From: Maribacter sp.
GTDB lineage: Bacteria; Bacteroidota; Bacteroidia; Flavobacteriales; Flavobacteriaceae
DNA length: 64,000 nt
Assembly: GCA_020629285.1 (NCBI GenBank)
Contig: JAHDDP010000015.1
Coordinates: 20,402 to 84,401 of the forward strand
Direction: 5' to 3'
The notes under the pieces are model-generated. The model searched no databases. It had not been told where the DNA came from and saw only the letters and a program-made list of their open reading frames with translations. The position numbers were made by a program, and so were the translations under genes. Positions 8,595 to 17,665 of this stretch are shown one piece after another. The first letter of the stretch is position 1; every line of letters begins with the position of its first letter.

Positions 8595-9995
8595 ATGATC
8601 AAATCTTATAAATTATCCATATTACTATTTCTTGGGTTTTTAAGTATTATTTGTAATGCTCAAAAACCGAAAAATACACCTAAGCCCAATATCATTGTCA
8701 TCTTGACAGATGACCAGGGTTGGTTAGATGTTGGTTTTAATGGCGGTACTGATATACCTACGCCAAATTTAGATGCCTTGGCGAAAGAAGGTGTCATTTT
8801 TAATAATGGTTATGTATCTCATCCATATTGTAGTCCGTCTAGAGCGGGACTCTTAACTGGCAGGTATCAAGCACGTTTTGGGCATGATTGTAATATGCCA
8901 TATGATGGCGAGAATGACGCTTCCGTAGGTACGCCTCTTTCTGAAAAGATGATTTCAGAAGCTTTAAAAGAACAAGGTTACGTAACGAGTGCTATTGGAA
9001 AATGGCACGTTGGTGACCATCCAAGTCTACACCCACCACAACAAGGATTTGACCATTGGTTCGGTTTTGCCGGGGGATCAATGAATTATTGGGGAACACC
9101 TAATGGCCCGCTACGAACAATATTTCGAAATAATGTTGAAGTACCAGAAACAGAATTATCGTATTTAACAGATGATTTTACTAAGGAAGCCATCACTTTT
9201 ATGGAAGAAAACAAGAGTAAACCATTTTTTATCTATTTGGCATACAATGCACCACATGCTCCAGACCATGCCACCAAGCAGTACTTAGAAGAAACCAAAC
9301 ATATAGAATATGGCGGTAGAAGCGTATATGCTGCCATGGTAAATGGGGTAGATGCCGGTGTCGGTAAAATAAATTCGTACTTGCAAGACAACGGACTTAA
9401 GGAAAATACCATTTTGGTTTTCTTGAGCGATAACGGTGGGCGCGCCACCCAAGCTTCCAATGGTCCCAATAGAGGTCATAAAGGAATGCTGTTTGAAGGT
9501 GGTATAAAAGTACCCTTCTTCATGGTTTGGAAAAATCGGATAAAAGCCGATAAAAAATATGATGAGGTAGTAAGTTCTTTGGATCTGTTTCCCACACTAC
9601 TATCTGCGACCGGAGGCAAAACGGAGCATGAAAAGCAGTTAGATGGTGTAGACCTTCTTCCTTATTTAGAGTATGAAAAAGAACAATCGCATGAAACACT
9701 TTTTTGGCGTTCAGTTGGCGGATTTGAATATGCAGTTAGGCATCAAGATTATAAATTGTACAAAAGTGCTTATAAAGATAAAACCATGTTGTTCAATTTA
9801 AAAACCGATGCCTTGGAACGTTATGATGTTGCTTCAAACTATCCTGAGATTGTTTCAAAATTAGAAACCCTGTATAAAGATTGGGATAGTAAAAATATGG
9901 CACCAGGTTGGGTTGATCCCCATGCCGAAAATGTTATTAAAGAAGAGAAAAAATACAAAGCCATTAGGCAAAAATCACTTAGACCAAAAAATTAG
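8595..9995 (+). CDS. S1 family sulfatase
   Basis: Formylglycine sulfatase of 466 residues with a Sec leader ending near NAQ (residue 23). TDDQGWLDVG (38-47) gives metal ligands and the motif CSPSR begins at Cys79, followed by AGLLTGRYQARFG. GKWHVGDHP and LSDNGGRATQASNGPNRGHKG are active-site segments typical of S1 exo-sulfatases. It is the first gene of a run with the next sulfatase (4 nt later), GH2 and GH16. The grouping suggests stepwise desulfation followed by beta-galactoside cleavage in the periplasm. Substrate is inferred from context. Confidence 0.92.
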   Translation: MIKSYKLSILLFLGFLSIICNAQKPKNTPKPNIIVILTDDQGWLDVGFNGGTDIPTPNLDALAKEGVIFNNGYVSHPYCSPSRAGLLTGRYQARFGHDCNMPYDGENDASVGTPLSEKMISEALKEQGYVTSAIGKWHVGDHPSLHPPQQGFDHWFGFAGGSMNYWGTPNGPLRTIFRNNVEVPETELSYLTDDFTKEAITFMEENKSKPFFIYLAYNAPHAPDHATKQYLEETKHIEYGGRSVYAAMVNGVDAGVGKINSYLQDNGLKENTILVFLSDNGGRATQASNGPNRGHKGMLFEGGIKVPFFMVWKNRIKADKKYDEVVSSLDLFPTLLSATGGKTEHEKQLDGVDLLPYLEYEKEQSHETLFWRSVGGFEYAVRHQDYKLYKSAYKDKTMLFNLKTDALERYDVASNYPEIVSKLETLYKDWDSKNMAPGWVDPHAENVIKEEKKYKAIRQKSLRPKN

Positions 9996-9999
9996 GTAT

Positions 10000-11679
10000 A
10001 TGAATGTAAATACACAATTTCCCAGATCCTTAGTATTCTTATGTACTCTGCTGATATTTAAATTAGTACAAGCTCAAGAACAACCTAATATTATTTTCAT
10101 TTTAACCGATGATCAGAGTTATGGTATGATGGGGTGTACCGGTAATGACGTGGTACAAACACCCAACATTGATAAGTTGGCAGGCGATGGAGTATTGTTT
10201 ACCAACGCACACATTACCAGCGCCATTTGTACCCCAAGTAGGGCAAGCATTTTAACCAGTCAGTTTGAGCGTAAACACGGTGTAAATTTCAATTCTGGCA
10301 CCAGCATGTCAGAAGAAGGGTGGAACAACACGTATCCTATGGTATTGCGTAACAATGGCTATTATTCTGGCTGGATAGGTAAAAACCATTTGCCGGTGGG
10401 CGATGGTGGTTATACCAGCGGATTAATGGATAAGAGTTTTGATTATTGGTATGCCGGTCATGGACATTTAAGCTTTTACCCAAAAGACAGACACGAGGTT
10501 TTTAAAAACGCAACGGATGATACACAAGTAGAAATTGTAAGCGAGGGAGTATCAGATTTTTTATCTAATGAACAAAAATTACAAGGCGCACAAAAGTTCT
10601 TGGATCAAAGGCCAAAAGATAAGCCATTTGTACTTTCGGTCAACTTTAATTTACCGCATGATGCAAGTGCATCTACCATGGCACAGCGCGATAGTGATGA
10701 TGCTATTTACAAAACCTTGTATAATGATGTAGAGCTGGATTTACCCAGAAACTACATTGCCAAAAAAGATATTGAACAACCAAAACTACCGCCAGAAATT
10801 CATAAAACAGGTGATAGGCAAGAAGGTTATGATTATGTAGATACACCCGAAAGTTTGTTAACTCGTTACCGATTAAAATTACAGGCGATGGCGGGCATAG
10901 ACCGTATGATCGGGGAATTAAGAGAAACCCTAAAGAAACAAAAGTTAGACAAGAATACGATTATCGTTTTTACTTCTGACCATGGCTTGTTTATGGGGCA
11001 ATTCGGCATTGGCGGTAAAGCCCTTTGCTATGAGATTACTACGCATGTACCATTAATTATTTATGATCCAAGCGAGAAAAAAGCGAACCGAGGTAGAAAG
11101 TCCGACGCTCTTGTACAAAGCATTGATATAGCGCCAACCTTACTTAAAAAAGCGGCAATTGAAATTCCAGATACATATCAAGGTAGAGATTTATCGCCAC
11201 TATTATCCAAAGAAAAAAGCGACGTTAGAAACTATTTATACACAGAAAATTTATGGTCTACCCAATTTGGAAATCCAAGATGCGAAGCAGTGAAAGATAA
11301 ACGCTGGAAATATATAAGATACTACAAGAACGAAAATTTTTCGGCACAAAAAAAGATTGAGACCGCAAAGCAAATGGGTATTAAGATGACGGCGATGTTG
11401 TATAAAGTTCATGATCCAGATATCGCCTTGTATCGTTCGTTTGTAGAAGGTCCTTTACAAGGTGAGCAAGCAGTTTATGAAGAGTTGTTCGATTTGGAAA
11501 ATGACCCAGACGAAACTACCAACTTGGCTCACTTAGCCCAACATGCATCGGTGTTGGAAAAATTAAGAGACGTCTGGAAAGAGAAAATAACATTTGCCAG
11601 AGGCGATGAAGCACCAAAAGTATTGCGATATACATCTGACAGTGAAGCAGAACGGGGCGTAATCATAGAACCAAAATAA
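10000..11679 (+). CDS. S1 family sulfatase
   Basis: Formylglycine sulfatase of 559 residues counted from ATG 10000. The open frame extends upstream to 9913, but that stretch overlaps the previous gene and is not leader-like. From 10000 a Sec leader (MNVNTQFPRSLVFLCTLL) appears 4 nt after the preceding stop. LTDDQSYGMMG holds metal ligands and CTPSR begins at Cys77. TSDHGLFMGQFGIGGK has His where many S1 enzymes have Asn. It lies 17 nt before the GH2 gene, so transcription is probably shared. It is longer than the neighbouring sulfatases, with an enlarged middle section around residues 130-270. Confidence 0.92.
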   Translation: MNVNTQFPRSLVFLCTLLIFKLVQAQEQPNIIFILTDDQSYGMMGCTGNDVVQTPNIDKLAGDGVLFTNAHITSAICTPSRASILTSQFERKHGVNFNSGTSMSEEGWNNTYPMVLRNNGYYSGWIGKNHLPVGDGGYTSGLMDKSFDYWYAGHGHLSFYPKDRHEVFKNATDDTQVEIVSEGVSDFLSNEQKLQGAQKFLDQRPKDKPFVLSVNFNLPHDASASTMAQRDSDDAIYKTLYNDVELDLPRNYIAKKDIEQPKLPPEIHKTGDRQEGYDYVDTPESLLTRYRLKLQAMAGIDRMIGELRETLKKQKLDKNTIIVFTSDHGLFMGQFGIGGKALCYEITTHVPLIIYDPSEKKANRGRKSDALVQSIDIAPTLLKKAAIEIPDTYQGRDLSPLLSKEKSDVRNYLYTENLWSTQFGNPRCEAVKDKRWKYIRYYKNENFSAQKKIETAKQMGIKMTAMLYKVHDPDIALYRSFVEGPLQGEQAVYEELFDLENDPDETTNLAHLAQHASVLEKLRDVWKEKITFARGDEAPKVLRYTSDSEAERGVIIEPK

Positions 11680-11696
11680 TTCACAAATTATCAGAA

Positions 11697-14618
11697 ATGA
11701 CAAACCAAAACACCAACAAGGCACTATTAGGTCTTTTAATCATACTCTTGTTAACTTGGAGGGCATTTTCACAAGAACTTCCATTCGGGTATCCAAATAC
11801 TGAACGCACCAAGGTAAGCATCAATCAGGGTTGGAAATTTTACTTGGGAAATCCAAATGCTACCTATTACAAAACCAATACGGATGATGCTTCTTGGGAA
11901 ACCGTAAATGTTCCCCATACGCTAGCATTAACATCGTTGGCTTTAGATGGTTTGCAAGATGAAAAAACACAACTAGAATTTCATAGAAATGTAGGTTGGT
12001 ATAGAAAATCCATTGCTGTACCGCAGAACAAAAACAAGGTGTTTTTAGAATTTGAAGGCGTGCACCAAGTAACCGATGTTTGGGTAAACGGTAAGCACGT
12101 AGGCAAACATGGTACAGGTGGTTACACACCGTTTCATTTTGATATTACGGAATATGTAGATAAGGGAAAAGACAATCAAGTAACCGTTTTGGCAGATAAT
12201 AGAAGAAGTACGGTTGTTCCGCCAGATCCAGGCCCTTTCGATTATGTAAAATTTAGTGGTCTGTATAGAGATGTGTATTTGGTTGAAAAGCATCCGGTGC
12301 ATATTGGTTTCAATTGGGAAGCCAAGCGTGCCGGGGTAACCATAACCACACCAACTGTAGATGTGGTGAATAAGAACGCGACGATAGATATTAAATCCGT
12401 CGTAAAAAATACAAGTAATTCACCGGCAAAAGTAACCGTGGTAACAAGAATAATAGATGCAGAAGGGCTCGTGGTTCTGAAGCTGACTAATGATGCAACC
12501 ATTGCGCAAAATAATGATTATGAGTTTGACCAAATAGGTAGTTTAGAAGATAATGTTCAGTTGTGGGATGTAGATAATCCTTACCTGTATCGTGTAAATA
12601 CAGAAGTTTTGGTCGATGGTAAATCTGTAGATGTTATCGAAAATAATCTGGGTATTAGAAAATTTGAGTTGAATCCTGATCGTGGTTTTATGTTAAACGG
12701 AAAACCGATAGAACTAATGGGGTTCAACAGGCATCAGCATTATCCATATATAGGCGATGCTGTACCAGATGCACTACACTATAAAGATATGTTGCAGTTT
12801 AAAGAGTTCGGTTTCAATATTATGAGAACGGCGCATTACCCGCAAGATAATGCCATTTTAGATGCTTGTGACAAGCTGGGTATTTTGGTGTATGAAGAAG
12901 CACCTTCATGGGTTTCAATGAGTACTGATAAAGAATGGTGGAGTAATTTTGAACGATCGGAACGTGTTATGATTCGAAATCATAGAAATCATCCTTCTGT
13001 AATTATTTGGGGCGGTGGCATAAACCATAGAGGTTATGTGCCTCTTGCCCATAATACCGCTAAGCAAGAAGACCCAACAAGGCTTACTGCGTCGCAAGGT
13101 TCGCGATGGACGGGTTGGCAAACATCGGGTCTAACGGATATCAATGCCAATATGCTTTACGGACCTTTCATTTGGGATCGTTCAGAACCTATGTTCGCCA
13201 TGGAAGGTCGCGTTGGTCCAGAAGCTTTGGCTCCTTTCAAAAAAGATTCGTTAATGACGGGTTTGATCTCTTGGACTGCCCATGCGTATTACACCTTTCA
13301 TCCAACTCATGATAAAGCAAAAAATGAAATTGACAGAACTAGAAGTGGCGGAATGACCATTTTTAGAAACCCAAGACCAGAGTTATATTGGTACAAGGCT
13401 GAGCTTAGAAAAGAACGTTTTGTGTACATGTTGGAAACGTGGAAAAAAGGTCAAGATTCCATCACGGTTTTTAGTAATGCACAAAGTGTGGAATTAAGTA
13501 TAAATGGTAAAACTATTGAAACTAAGTCACCATCAAAAGACACTATTTATGATGGGTTGCATCATGCTCCGTTCCTATTCAAAAATTTAAAATATGCAGA
13601 TGGTGAAGTAAAAGCCAAAGCCATTTTTAGGGACGGAAAAACAAAAGAGGTAGTCCATAAAACTGCGGGTCAACCTTATGCCATCGAATTAATGCTAGAT
13701 AGCGTAGGTAGACAGTTTACCGCAGATGGTGCCGATATACTTATGGCATATGCCACGGTGGTAGATAAAAATGGAACTCCAATTACAGATTATAAGGGTA
13801 AGGTGAATTTTTCTGTCAACAAAAATGCAACGGTTGTAGGCGATGGTGCCGCTATTAATGCCAACCCTATGTTTACCGAATATGGTATTGCACCGGCATT
13901 GATAAAAGCAGGTAATACAGCTGGTGAAGTGAAAATCAAAGCAAGTGCTAAAGGCTTGAAATCTGCGAATGCTACTGTCCATTTAACGTCATATAATCCA
14001 AATGTATTGGCAGCGAATGCAAAACCTATTTACGATTTTAAGAAAGTTAGAATAGACATGGGTGCCAATGACCAGTTGGTACAATTTGGTTGGGATTTTT
14101 GGAACGGAAATGACGAAGAAAAGAAAAGCTATAAGCTACCAGAATTTAATAATGCGGAAGTAAGCTTAGCTACAAACAGTACAGATGGCGTATTGCGTTG
14201 GTTGGGTGAAATGAATGTTATTGGTAAATACGGATACGTATATGGCGATGGTGTACTTGGTATTGATGAAAAAGGATTAACTATTAGTTATAAAGGCTTG
14301 CCAAAGGGTCGTTACAAGATGAGTACCTATCACCATGCACCAAAAAGTAATTCTGATGAAATGGATCCTAACAAGGAGAAACTAAAGAAAATTAAAATTT
14401 TGAATATTCCCTACGAGCGAAAATTAACTGTAACGGCAGGGGACAATTCCAAAGAGGTTTTGGTAACAGAAGGTAAAATGATGCAGTTTAGTGAGCCGGG
14501 TAAAAATACGATCGTATTTACCGTAAAGGATGAGGGAACAGCGAAAGTAAGTATTCAAGGTACCACAGGAAAAGGAATTTGGTTAAATGGAATAGAACTG
14601 CAAGAATGGAAGAGATAG
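11697..14618 (+). CDS. GH2 family protein (beta-galactosidase-like), acid/base Glu not evident
   Basis: A 973-residue protein with a Sec leader and the GH2 order: sugar-binding domain (about 35-200), immunoglobulin-like domain (200-325), TIM barrel (325-600) and C-terminal beta domains. Barrel landmarks are FNRHQHYP, MRTAHYPQD, LGILVYEEAPSW and RNHRNHPSVIIW. After that Trp (438), where LacZ-type enzymes have a loop ending in Asn-Glu, this protein reads GGGINHRG, without Glu. The likely nucleophile is Glu503 in FAMEG. By context it would remove terminal beta-galactose from porphyran or agar oligosaccharides, but the missing acid/base makes activity uncertain. The stop overlaps the GH16 start by 13 nt, showing tight coupling. 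Confidence 0.85.
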   Translation: MTNQNTNKALLGLLIILLLTWRAFSQELPFGYPNTERTKVSINQGWKFYLGNPNATYYKTNTDDASWETVNVPHTLALTSLALDGLQDEKTQLEFHRNVGWYRKSIAVPQNKNKVFLEFEGVHQVTDVWVNGKHVGKHGTGGYTPFHFDITEYVDKGKDNQVTVLADNRRSTVVPPDPGPFDYVKFSGLYRDVYLVEKHPVHIGFNWEAKRAGVTITTPTVDVVNKNATIDIKSVVKNTSNSPAKVTVVTRIIDAEGLVVLKLTNDATIAQNNDYEFDQIGSLEDNVQLWDVDNPYLYRVNTEVLVDGKSVDVIENNLGIRKFELNPDRGFMLNGKPIELMGFNRHQHYPYIGDAVPDALHYKDMLQFKEFGFNIMRTAHYPQDNAILDACDKLGILVYEEAPSWVSMSTDKEWWSNFERSERVMIRNHRNHPSVIIWGGGINHRGYVPLAHNTAKQEDPTRLTASQGSRWTGWQTSGLTDINANMLYGPFIWDRSEPMFAMEGRVGPEALAPFKKDSLMTGLISWTAHAYYTFHPTHDKAKNEIDRTRSGGMTIFRNPRPELYWYKAELRKERFVYMLETWKKGQDSITVFSNAQSVELSINGKTIETKSPSKDTIYDGLHHAPFLFKNLKYADGEVKAKAIFRDGKTKEVVHKTAGQPYAIELMLDSVGRQFTADGADILMAYATVVDKNGTPITDYKGKVNFSVNKNATVVGDGAAINANPMFTEYGIAPALIKAGNTAGEVKIKASAKGLKSANATVHLTSYNPNVLAANAKPIYDFKKVRIDMGANDQLVQFGWDFWNGNDEEKKSYKLPEFNNAEVSLATNSTDGVLRWLGEMNVIGKYGYVYGDGVLGIDEKGLTISYKGLPKGRYKMSTYHHAPKSNSDEMDPNKEKLKKIKILNIPYERKLTVTAGDNSKEVLVTEGKMMQFSEPGKNTIVFTVKDEGTAKVSIQGTTGKGIWLNGIELQEWKR

Positions 14619-15922
14619 ACAGTCCACAAGCGCAAAAGAAATCACATATAACTACCATAGTGTGGTTGCTGTTCATATTGTTCTGTATGTTCACTGGTGA
14701 AGTAAAAGGACAAAATTATAGTCCCGAAAACGAAGATGTACGGGTTGGTCCGCCAAAACCACCCCTAGGAAAAAGATGGGTAATGAATCCTGATTTTTCA
14801 GATGAATTTAATGGTACAAAGTTGGATACTACCAAGTGGTTAGATCATCACCCTACATGGATAGGGCGTGAACCAGGTTTGTTTATGAAATCGCAAGTAT
14901 CTGTAGCTGACGGTTATTTGCAATTAAAAGGGGAGAAAATGGCAAGAGACACTGTAATTAAAGCATATGGCAAAGAAATGACCTTTTCTATTGCAGGAGC
15001 TGCGGTAGTTTCAAAAAAGAAAACCCAATTTGGCTACTTTGAAACACGGGTAAAAGCGGCAGCAACGACTATGTCTACCACATTCTGGTTTTCTACTGTT
15101 GGTAATTTTAAAGGACCTAATGACTGCGATGCATATGGTCTGGAATGGGATATTCATGAATCGGTTGGTAGAACGGGTGATTTTAGCGGCGATTATTTTG
15201 CAAGTGGAATGCATTCCAACAGTCATTTTTGGTATACCGATTGTGAAGGGGAACGACATGACCGTAGAGCGGCTCAAGTCCGTTTCGAAGATGATGAAGT
15301 AACTTCCGAAAATTTTCATGTATATGGTGGCTGGTGGCGAAATGAAAGTACCGCAAGTTATTACTATGACCATCGCGAACCTAAGCATCAAAAATTTTAT
15401 GATAAGGTAAAAGAAAAACCATTTGATCAGCCCATGTATATGCGCTTGGTGTCTGAGACCTATCCTTTTCCTTGGATAGCGCTTCCCGATGAAGAAGAAC
15501 TTTCTAATCCACGTAAAAATGTGGTGTATTATGATTGGGTACGAGCCTATACTTTAGAAGATATTTCAAAAGAAGTAGCACATCAACCTTTAGAAAAGCA
15601 ACTGCAGTTATATGAAGAGAGCGTCATTTTTGATACGGTAGCGATAAATGTCAAAAATACTTTGAACATAGAAGTTCCTATTTCCTATAAGGCAAACGAA
15701 TCAAGGCAACTAGTGCTGGAAATCTATGATAACGATGATAATAAAATAGCGACAGATAAGGTGAAATTGCTACCAGGTTATGGTCATTTTCGTCATAATC
15801 TACAATTGGATAATACTTTGCATTTGCATGGTGAATATAGGCTTCTAGCGAAGTTACAGTCCATAAATGAAGAAGATAAAACCATTTTGGATCGCAACAA
15901 CCTCATTTTAAAACTCAAGTAG
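14606..15922 (+). CDS. GH16 endo-hydrolase with C-terminal beta-domain (probable beta-porphyranase)
   Basis: Family GH16 endo-acting galactan hydrolase of 438 residues from ATG 14606. The frame also allows 14579, but 14606 gives the usual short overlap with the GH2 stop and starts nearer the hydrophobic leader TTIVWLLFILFCMF. The catalytic ExDxxE box is GLEWDIHESVG, with Glu180, Asp182 and Glu185 by this numbering. PDFSDEFNGTKLDTTKW and YYDWVRAYTL are GH16 ends. About 100 residues follow (from near 330) and look like an extra beta-sandwich, possibly carbohydrate-binding. The general layout resembles porphyranases, but agarase cannot be excluded. It closes the 8595-15922 gene run. Confidence 0.85.
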   Translation: MEEIDSPQAQKKSHITTIVWLLFILFCMFTGEVKGQNYSPENEDVRVGPPKPPLGKRWVMNPDFSDEFNGTKLDTTKWLDHHPTWIGREPGLFMKSQVSVADGYLQLKGEKMARDTVIKAYGKEMTFSIAGAAVVSKKKTQFGYFETRVKAAATTMSTTFWFSTVGNFKGPNDCDAYGLEWDIHESVGRTGDFSGDYFASGMHSNSHFWYTDCEGERHDRRAAQVRFEDDEVTSENFHVYGGWWRNESTASYYYDHREPKHQKFYDKVKEKPFDQPMYMRLVSETYPFPWIALPDEEELSNPRKNVVYYDWVRAYTLEDISKEVAHQPLEKQLQLYEESVIFDTVAINVKNTLNIEVPISYKANESRQLVLEIYDNDDNKIATDKVKLLPGYGHFRHNLQLDNTLHLHGEYRLLAKLQSINEEDKTILDRNNLILKLK

Positions 15923-16093
15923 GTCAATAATCTACTTTTAAAACCATTTATAACCCTTAATGGGTCATTTGTAGTGTTGTTTTCGAGCAAATCGTGCTAT
16001 TCTTGTTCAGTCCCTTAATGTTTAATATGGGTACTTAGGCTCCAAAAGGTAAAGACTTGAAAACACGTTTAGATAAGATTTAAAATAGTACAA

Positions 16094-17659
16094 ATGAAAA
16101 AATACATTGGTAAAAAAATAGGTGTGCTGGTTGTAATTGTTAGTGCAAGTTTACAGTCAAACCTTCTTGCGCAAACTGAACAGTATGAAGAAAGTTGGGA
16201 ATCTTTAGCCAACGTAAATGCTACGCCAGACTGGTTCTTAGATGCAAAATTGGGCATTTATGCACATTGGGGTCCCGTTTCAAGTGCATTTGAGGGTACT
16301 GAACCGAACAAACATTATGCAGGTTGGCATGGAATGATGATGTATAATGACGGAAAAATTATTGAAACCAAAAACGGTAAGCCAAGCAACAATTACATTC
16401 ATCATAAAAAGAAATACGGAAAGCCTTCTAAAAAGGGATATATAGAAATCATAGAAGATTTTTCTCCCACAGCTTTCGATGCCAGAGAATGGGCGGATCT
16501 ATTTGCAAAGTCTGGGGCACGATTTGCAGGTCCTGTAGCTATGCACCATGATAATTTTGCGATGTGGGACAGTAAAGCGACCCGATGGAATTCTATGAAT
16601 TATGGAGGTATTGATCCATCTGCAGCACTGAAAAAGGAGATAAATGATAAAGGAATGCGTTTTATTGGGTCATTTCACCATGCATTTACCTGGAAATATT
16701 TTGGTCCTGCACATGCTCACGGTAACATAAATCCGAAGGATTACGACTTGTATACCAACCCGCATAGTTTGGACAACGACACGCCAGATGAAGCTTTTAT
16801 GACTGCATGGTGGGCTAGTTTAAAAGAATACATAGATAAGTACCAACCAGATATTATTTGGTTCGATTGGTGGTTAGAGAATTTACCCGAAGAAGACCGA
16901 CTTAAATTTTTAGCCTATTACTATAACAAGGGGAAAGAGTGGGGCAAAGAAGTAGCGGTTTGTTATAAAGAAGCAACTTTTAGCGAAGATGTCGCTATTA
17001 AGGATTATGAGCGCGGTAGACCAAATCAACCAAAACAGAATGCTTGGTTAACCGATACCTCTCCTGGAGCTTGGTTCTATAGACCAAATGCAAAGTTTAA
17101 AACAGCTAATGAGCTCATAGATATACTTGCGGATATTGTAGCTAAAAACGGATTAATGTTATTGAACGTACCACCAAACCCAGATGGAAGTATTCCGCGG
17201 GAAATGCAACAATTACTAACAGATATGGGGTCTTGGTTAGCAATTAATGGCGAAGCTATTTATGACACACGCCCATGGACGGTATTTGGCGAAGGACCAA
17301 CAAGGTTGCCGGAAGGTGGGCACAAGGTAGAGGAGAAGTTAAAAATCGAATACCAAGAAAAAGACATTCGGTATACCAAAAAAGGAGATAAAGAAATTTT
17401 TGCCATTGTTTTAGACGCGCCAAAATCGGTAATTACAATGAAGACACTTTCTACTGATATTGGCGTCTTAAATTCTAAAATTCTGAATGTGCAACTAATT
17501 GGTAGTACCGAGAAACTAAAATGGGAACGAAATGAGAAAGGCTTAATAATTCAAAAACCAACATCATTTCCTTCAAAATATGCGCATGCCTTTAAAATAA
17601 CTTTAGAAGGTTACAGAGAGAATGATATTGGTGGTGACGTTGAAGCACATATAGATTGA
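16094..17659 (+). CDS. GH29 glycosidase (second copy)
   Basis: A 521-residue GH29 exo-alpha-L-glycosidase with a Sec leader ending near LLAQ (residue 27), so periplasmic rather than lipid-anchored. LDAKLGIYAHWG opens the barrel, MHHDNFAMWDS contains the active-site His pair, and QPDIIWFDWWLE carries the nucleophile candidate Asp258. Compared with the GH29 at 3602 it has an insertion around residues 62-105 (GWHGMMMYNDGKII), pointing to a different substrate. Alpha-L-galactosidase on porphyran oligosaccharides is the best guess from context. The sulfatase at 17666 follows after 6 nt and is probably co-transcribed; 171 nt of upstream DNA suggest its own promoter. Confidence 0.85.
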   Translation: MKKYIGKKIGVLVVIVSASLQSNLLAQTEQYEESWESLANVNATPDWFLDAKLGIYAHWGPVSSAFEGTEPNKHYAGWHGMMMYNDGKIIETKNGKPSNNYIHHKKKYGKPSKKGYIEIIEDFSPTAFDAREWADLFAKSGARFAGPVAMHHDNFAMWDSKATRWNSMNYGGIDPSAALKKEINDKGMRFIGSFHHAFTWKYFGPAHAHGNINPKDYDLYTNPHSLDNDTPDEAFMTAWWASLKEYIDKYQPDIIWFDWWLENLPEEDRLKFLAYYYNKGKEWGKEVAVCYKEATFSEDVAIKDYERGRPNQPKQNAWLTDTSPGAWFYRPNAKFKTANELIDILADIVAKNGLMLLNVPPNPDGSIPREMQQLLTDMGSWLAINGEAIYDTRPWTVFGEGPTRLPEGGHKVEEKLKIEYQEKDIRYTKKGDKEIFAIVLDAPKSVITMKTLSTDIGVLNSKILNVQLIGSTEKLKWERNEKGLIIQKPTSFPSKYAHAFKITLEGYRENDIGGDVEAHID

Positions 17660-17665
17660 TTTCTG

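Noticed and set aside
9913..9999. Longer start for the sulfatase at 10000
   Set aside because: The extra 29 residues overlap the previous sulfatase gene, are basic and not leader-like, while ATG 10000 begins a clear Sec leader.
14579..14605. Upstream start for the GH16 at 14606
   Set aside because: The nine extra residues are encoded within GH2 and add nothing recognisable; ATG 14606 gives a short overlap with the GH2 stop.
15011..15391. Open frames of 60-140 codons opposite or within the large genes
   Set aside because: They lie inside well-supported genes, have no recognisable domains or start signals and are shadows of the coding frame.
15994..16010. GTGCTA-TTCTT-GTTCAG before the second GH29 as a repeat operator
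   Set aside because: The first half matches poorly and no -7-like box lies 32 nt downstream.
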